Assembly: GCA_964455185.1 (NCBI GenBank)
Contig: CAYVUR010000024.1
Coordinates: 1 to 8,818 of the forward strand
Origin: CAISTG01 sp964455185
Lineage (GTDB): Bacteria > Patescibacteriota > Patescibacteriia > 2-01-FULL-39-33
Length of the DNA: 8,818 nt
Reading direction: 5' to 3'
Shown: positions 6,068 to 8,818 of the stretch, piece after piece
Position numbering within the stretch: the first letter of the stretch is position 1
Layout of the letters: each line of letters opens with the position of its first letter
The notes under the pieces: generated by a model
What the model saw: the letters and a program-made list of their open reading frames with translations, nothing else
The model's database searches: none
Told to the model about the DNA's origin: nothing
Program-made: the position numbers and the translations under genes

Positions 6068-7489
6068 ATGTCATTAGCAAAGAAAATAGCCAAAAATACT
6101 TTTTATCAAATAATTGGTAAAGTCGCAAGCACTGTTTTAGGTTTAGCCACCGTTGCTTTGATGACTCGTTATTTAGGACAAGAAGGTTTTGGTTATTACA
6201 CTTCTATTATTTCTTATCTTCAATTTTTTGGAGTTTTGATAGATTTTGGTTTACAAATGACAACCGCCCAAATGTTGTCACGACCCGGAGTTAATCAATC
6301 AAAGATTTTTGGTAATATCATGAGCCTACGTTTAATTTCCGCTTTTTTATTTCTTGGATTAGGTACAATATTGGCTTGGTTTTTGCCTTATCCTGAAATA
6401 GTTAAAATAGGAATTGTTATTGCTTCGGCTTCATTTTTCTTTATTTCTTTACAATCAGTATTAATTGGTCTTTATCAAAAACAAATGGCTATGTACCAAG
6501 TAGCATTGGCTGAAGTTGGTGGACGTTTAATTTTATTAATTGGTGTTTGGTTAACGGTTTTAGGAAATTATGGGCTTTATCCTATTATTTTCTCTGTTTC
6601 TTTAGGTAGTTTAATTAATTTTATTTTTTTGTTTTTAGGGTCTTTTAAGTATCTTAAATATAAATTAACACTTGATAGTAAAATAGCCAAAGAAATTTGG
6701 AACGTTTCTTGGCCATTAGCTATAACCATTTCTTTAACTTTAGTTTATTTTCGTTGTGATACTATTATTATGTCTTTTGTCAGACCGGCTAATGAAGTAG
6801 GTATTTATGGTTCAGCTTATAAAGTTTTAGAAATTTTAGTACAATTTCCTTATCTTTTTTTAGGTTTAATACTTCCTATATTAACTTCTTCTTATTCAGT
6901 TAATAAAATTTTATTTGATAAAATTTTAGCTAAAACTTTTGATTTTATAGCAATTATAGTCCTTCCCTTAATTACTGCTACTTGGGTAATAGGAGATAAA
7001 GTAATGGAGTTTGTAGCTGGCAGAGAATTTATTATTGCTTCTGGACCTTTGTCAATTTTAATTGTGGCTACGGCTATGATTTATTTTGGTGCCCTTTTTG
7101 GTTATGGAATAGTAGCTATTGGTAGACAGAAAAGAATGATTGGTTTTTATATTTTTGATGCGATTTTTTCTTTAATTACTTATCTAATTTTTATTCCTTT
7201 TTATTCTTACTGGGCAGCGGCAATTTTGACAGTCATAACCGAGGCCATAATTATGGTTTCCGCTTGGTGGATTTTAAAACAAGAAGTAAATTTTCGTATT
7301 TATTGGGAAGTTTTTTTAAAAGCTTTTTTAGCTTCTGTTTTAATGGCTGTATTTTTAGAAATTTTTAGTGATCAGTCTTTATTTACTTTGATAATTTTTG
7401 GTTCTTTGGTTTATTTTATTTTTCTTTATTTATTGCGTGGCATCAAAAAGGAGGATATTTGGGAATTAATTAAATTAAAATCTTCATAA
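6068..7489 (+). CDS. Wzx-like polysaccharide flippase (MOP superfamily)
   Basis: The 473-residue integral membrane protein has about 12-14 hydrophobic helices, the usual size for lipid-linked oligosaccharide flippases. The N-terminus is characteristic: a short basic start (SLAKKIAKNTFYQIIGK), then a helix ending in TRYLGQEGFGYYTSI and a following DFGL motif. In the middle, FRCDTIIMSFVRPANEVGIYGSAYKVLE is the typical Wzx-like segment opening the second half. Such proteins move undecaprenyl-linked sugar units from the inner to the outer face of the membrane. The ATG is 2 nt after the glycosidase stop and the ligase gene begins 3 nt after this stop, so translation of the three is probably coupled. 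The substrate is not predictable. It could alternatively serve teichoic acid- or S-layer-glycan-type polymers, depending on the envelope. Confidence 0.9.
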   Translation: MSLAKKIAKNTFYQIIGKVASTVLGLATVALMTRYLGQEGFGYYTSIISYLQFFGVLIDFGLQMTTAQMLSRPGVNQSKIFGNIMSLRLISAFLFLGLGTILAWFLPYPEIVKIGIVIASASFFFISLQSVLIGLYQKQMAMYQVALAEVGGRLILLIGVWLTVLGNYGLYPIIFSVSLGSLINFIFLFLGSFKYLKYKLTLDSKIAKEIWNVSWPLAITISLTLVYFRCDTIIMSFVRPANEVGIYGSAYKVLEILVQFPYLFLGLILPILTSSYSVNKILFDKILAKTFDFIAIIVLPLITATWVIGDKVMEFVAGREFIIASGPLSILIVATAMIYFGALFGYGIVAIGRQKRMIGFYIFDAIFSLITYLIFIPFYSYWAAAILTVITEAIIMVSAWWILKQEVNFRIYWEVFLKAFLASVLMAVFLEIFSDQSLFTLIIFGSLVYFIFLYLLRGIKKEDIWELIKLKSS

Positions 7490-7492
7490 AAT

Positions 7493-8800
7493 ATGTTACC
7501 TATTATTATTTGTAGCGTATTATATGCATTTATTGCTTGGAGAAAACCCATTTTTGCTATTTATGGCATAACTTTATTATTACCAAGTTATTTAATTAGA
7601 TTAAAAATACTTGGTATACCTTTAACTTTTTTAGAATTAATGATTTTGTTTTTGGTGATAATTAGCATAGTAAAAGGTTGGATTGATTATAAGCGTATTT
7701 ATAATGATGTTTTTTTCTGGCCAATTATTGTTATTATTTTAGTTGCAACTTTGGCGGCAATTATTTCTCCGGCTGGAGCTAAAGCTTGGGGTGCTTGGAA
7801 AGCGTATTTTATTGAACCAATTCTTTTTTATTGGTTGATGCTTTCATTGATAAAATCACGAAGAAATTTAGAAGGAATTTTTTGGTCATTAGGAATATCA
7901 GCTACAGTAGTTTCTTTATTTGCTATCTGGCAAAAGTTTTCTGGTTATGGAGTGCCACAAGGTTTTCTTAATGAAATTGGTGAAGTTGATAGAGTAGTTG
8001 GTTTTTTTGGTTACCCTAATGCTTTAGGTTTATTTTTAGGTCCAATTATTGTAGTTTATGCTGGGTTTTTAACTTACAAAAGTACATCATCGCCTTTATT
8101 TTTTTTATCTAACAAAGTTCGTTTTTGTTTTAAATTATTAATAATATTACTTTCGTTTTTAACTCTATTTTTAGCAAAATCAGAAGGAGCAATTTTGGCT
8201 GTTTCTATTGCTGTTTGGTTATTAATTTTTGTAGCTAAAAAAACTAGAATTTTTGCTTTATTATCGCTTATCTTTTTTATTATTATAATTGTTATTTTAC
8301 CGGAGTGGCGTAATTTTATTTATATTAAACTTTTTTTGTTAGACACTTCAGGTGGAGTGCGGCGTTTAATGTGGGGTGAAACTTGGCAATTATTAAAAGA
8401 GAATTGGTTGTGGGGTGGAGGATTATCATATTTTCAAGAAGCAATTAAAGCTTATCATGGTGGTAAGTATCCACTCGTTCCTTATCCTCATAATATAGTT
8501 TTTAATTTTTGGAGCGAATTAGGTATTTTGGGGCTATTAGTTTTTATTTGGTTAAGCATTAAATTTGTTTATTTAAATATAAGGAATATTTTTAAAATAA
8601 TTAATGATTATAGTCAAAAATTGCCTTTTAATAAAATATTAAGTTTTGTTTTATTATTAGTTTTTTTAGAAATATTAATTCACGGATTAGTAGATGCGCC
8701 TTATTTTAAGAATGATTTATCAGTATTGTTTTGGATAATTTTAGGAGCGGCTAGTTTAAATTGTTCATTAAAAGAGGAGGATGATAAGAAAGAGTGTTGA
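7493..8800 (+). CDS. O-antigen ligase/polymerase family membrane protein (Wzy_C-like)
   Basis: The 435-residue protein has about 11-12 hydrophobic helices. Before the large external loop is GFFGYPNALGLFLGP (about 170-184), a stretch common in this family. The loop holds R290 and R291 (GVRRLMW) and a conserved-looking YPHNIVFNFWSELGILGL with H333, matching the arginines and histidine that matter in WaaL-type ligases and Wzy polymerases. These enzymes use undecaprenyl-diphosphate-linked glycan as donor outside the membrane, either transferring it to an acceptor or polymerising it. Sequence alone does not separate ligase from polymerase. The ATG lies 3 nt after the flippase gene. The gene ends in TGA, the only TGA stop among the eight complete genes. 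Its last codons (KEEDDKKEC) contain an AGGAGG and the likely start of the next gene. Confidence 0.88.
   Translation: MLPIIICSVLYAFIAWRKPIFAIYGITLLLPSYLIRLKILGIPLTFLELMILFLVIISIVKGWIDYKRIYNDVFFWPIIVIILVATLAAIISPAGAKAWGAWKAYFIEPILFYWLMLSLIKSRRNLEGIFWSLGISATVVSLFAIWQKFSGYGVPQGFLNEIGEVDRVVGFFGYPNALGLFLGPIIVVYAGFLTYKSTSSPLFFLSNKVRFCFKLLIILLSFLTLFLAKSEGAILAVSIAVWLLIFVAKKTRIFALLSLIFFIIIIVILPEWRNFIYIKLFLLDTSGGVRRLMWGETWQLLKENWLWGGGLSYFQEAIKAYHGGKYPLVPYPHNIVFNFWSELGILGLLVFIWLSIKFVYLNIRNIFKIINDYSQKLPFNKILSFVLLLVFLEILIHGLVDAPYFKNDLSVLFWIILGAASLNCSLKEEDDKKEC
8775..8780 (+). promoter_or_regulatory. AGGAGG inside the ligase gene end, probable RBS of the next gene
   Basis: A perfect AGGAGG lies in the last codons of the ligase gene. 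The nearest ATG (8781) touches it with no spacer. A GTG at 8794 is 13 nt away and a TTG at 8797 is 16 nt away. None has ideal spacing, so the motif supports a downstream gene but does not decide its start. It may also simply be Glu-Glu coding sequence. Confidence 0.4.
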
Positions 8801-8818
8801 AAAATATTGGAGAGGTGG
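8781..8818 (+). CDS. Start of a further gene in the glycan operon (partial, cut by right edge)
   Basis: Two open frames run to the right edge from possible starts overlapping the ligase stop. From ATG 8781 the product begins MIRKSVEKYWRG. From GTG 8794 it begins MLKNIGEV in another frame. Tight packing of the operon and the AGGAGG just upstream make a gene here likely, but 38 bases are too few to choose the frame or name a family. A glycosyltransferase or modifying enzyme would be typical at this position. Confidence 0.4.
   Translation, partial: MIRKSVEKYWRG

Noticed and set aside
8798..8818. Reading TGA as glycine (code 25, as in Absconditabacteria and Gracilibacteria), extending the ligase gene
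   Set aside because: Seven other genes are long and uninterrupted with no in-frame TGA, glycines use GGN codons, and the ligase already has a normal length at this TGA.

Overview
This 8.8 kb, strongly AT-rich window looks bacterial and most resembles a member of the Candidate Phyla Radiation (Patescibacteria). That placement is inferred from gene content and style: a membrane-anchored GerMN-domain protein, a compact glycan cluster, start codons in AU-rich contexts with almost no Shine-Dalgarno sequences, and TAA stops almost throughout. The code appears standard. Long ORFs read through without in-frame TGA, and the tRNA-Gly carries an ordinary UCC anticodon. All genes lie on the + strand.

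Region 1 (1-873) is the end of an rRNA operon. It contains the 3' part of 23S rRNA, a short spacer with a hairpin, a complete 5S rRNA and a clear intrinsic terminator. A tRNA-Gly(UCC) with its own promoter and an encoded CCA follows. The tRNA trailer is unusual: a 75-nt near-palindrome, a tandem 9-bp duplication and a terminator-like hairpin lie between the tRNA and the next gene.

Region 2 (979-2664) holds two adjacent genes for unrecognised cytosolic proteins. One is a 392-residue coiled-coil protein and the other a 92-residue acidic helical protein. They may work as partners. About 180 nt without a gene and a terminator follow.

Region 3 (2667-4050) has a promoter, a 66-residue two-helix membrane protein and a GerMN-domain protein. 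The latter has a long disordered acidic cytoplasmic tail, one membrane helix and an extracytoplasmic domain with four cysteines. The region closes with a strong long-loop terminator.

Region 4 (4059 to the right edge) is a tight operon for cell-surface glycan. It encodes a 10-helix EamA/DMT-type transporter, a membrane-anchored clan GH-A-like glycoside hydrolase, a Wzx-like flippase and an O-antigen ligase/polymerase family protein, then the first codons of another gene. The simplest reading is that lipid-linked glycan is flipped by the Wzx-like protein, polymerised or transferred by the ligase-like protein, and trimmed or released outside the membrane by the anchored glycosidase. The DMT protein would supply or move a precursor. 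No CRISPR array, transposase, integrase or defence system is visible.
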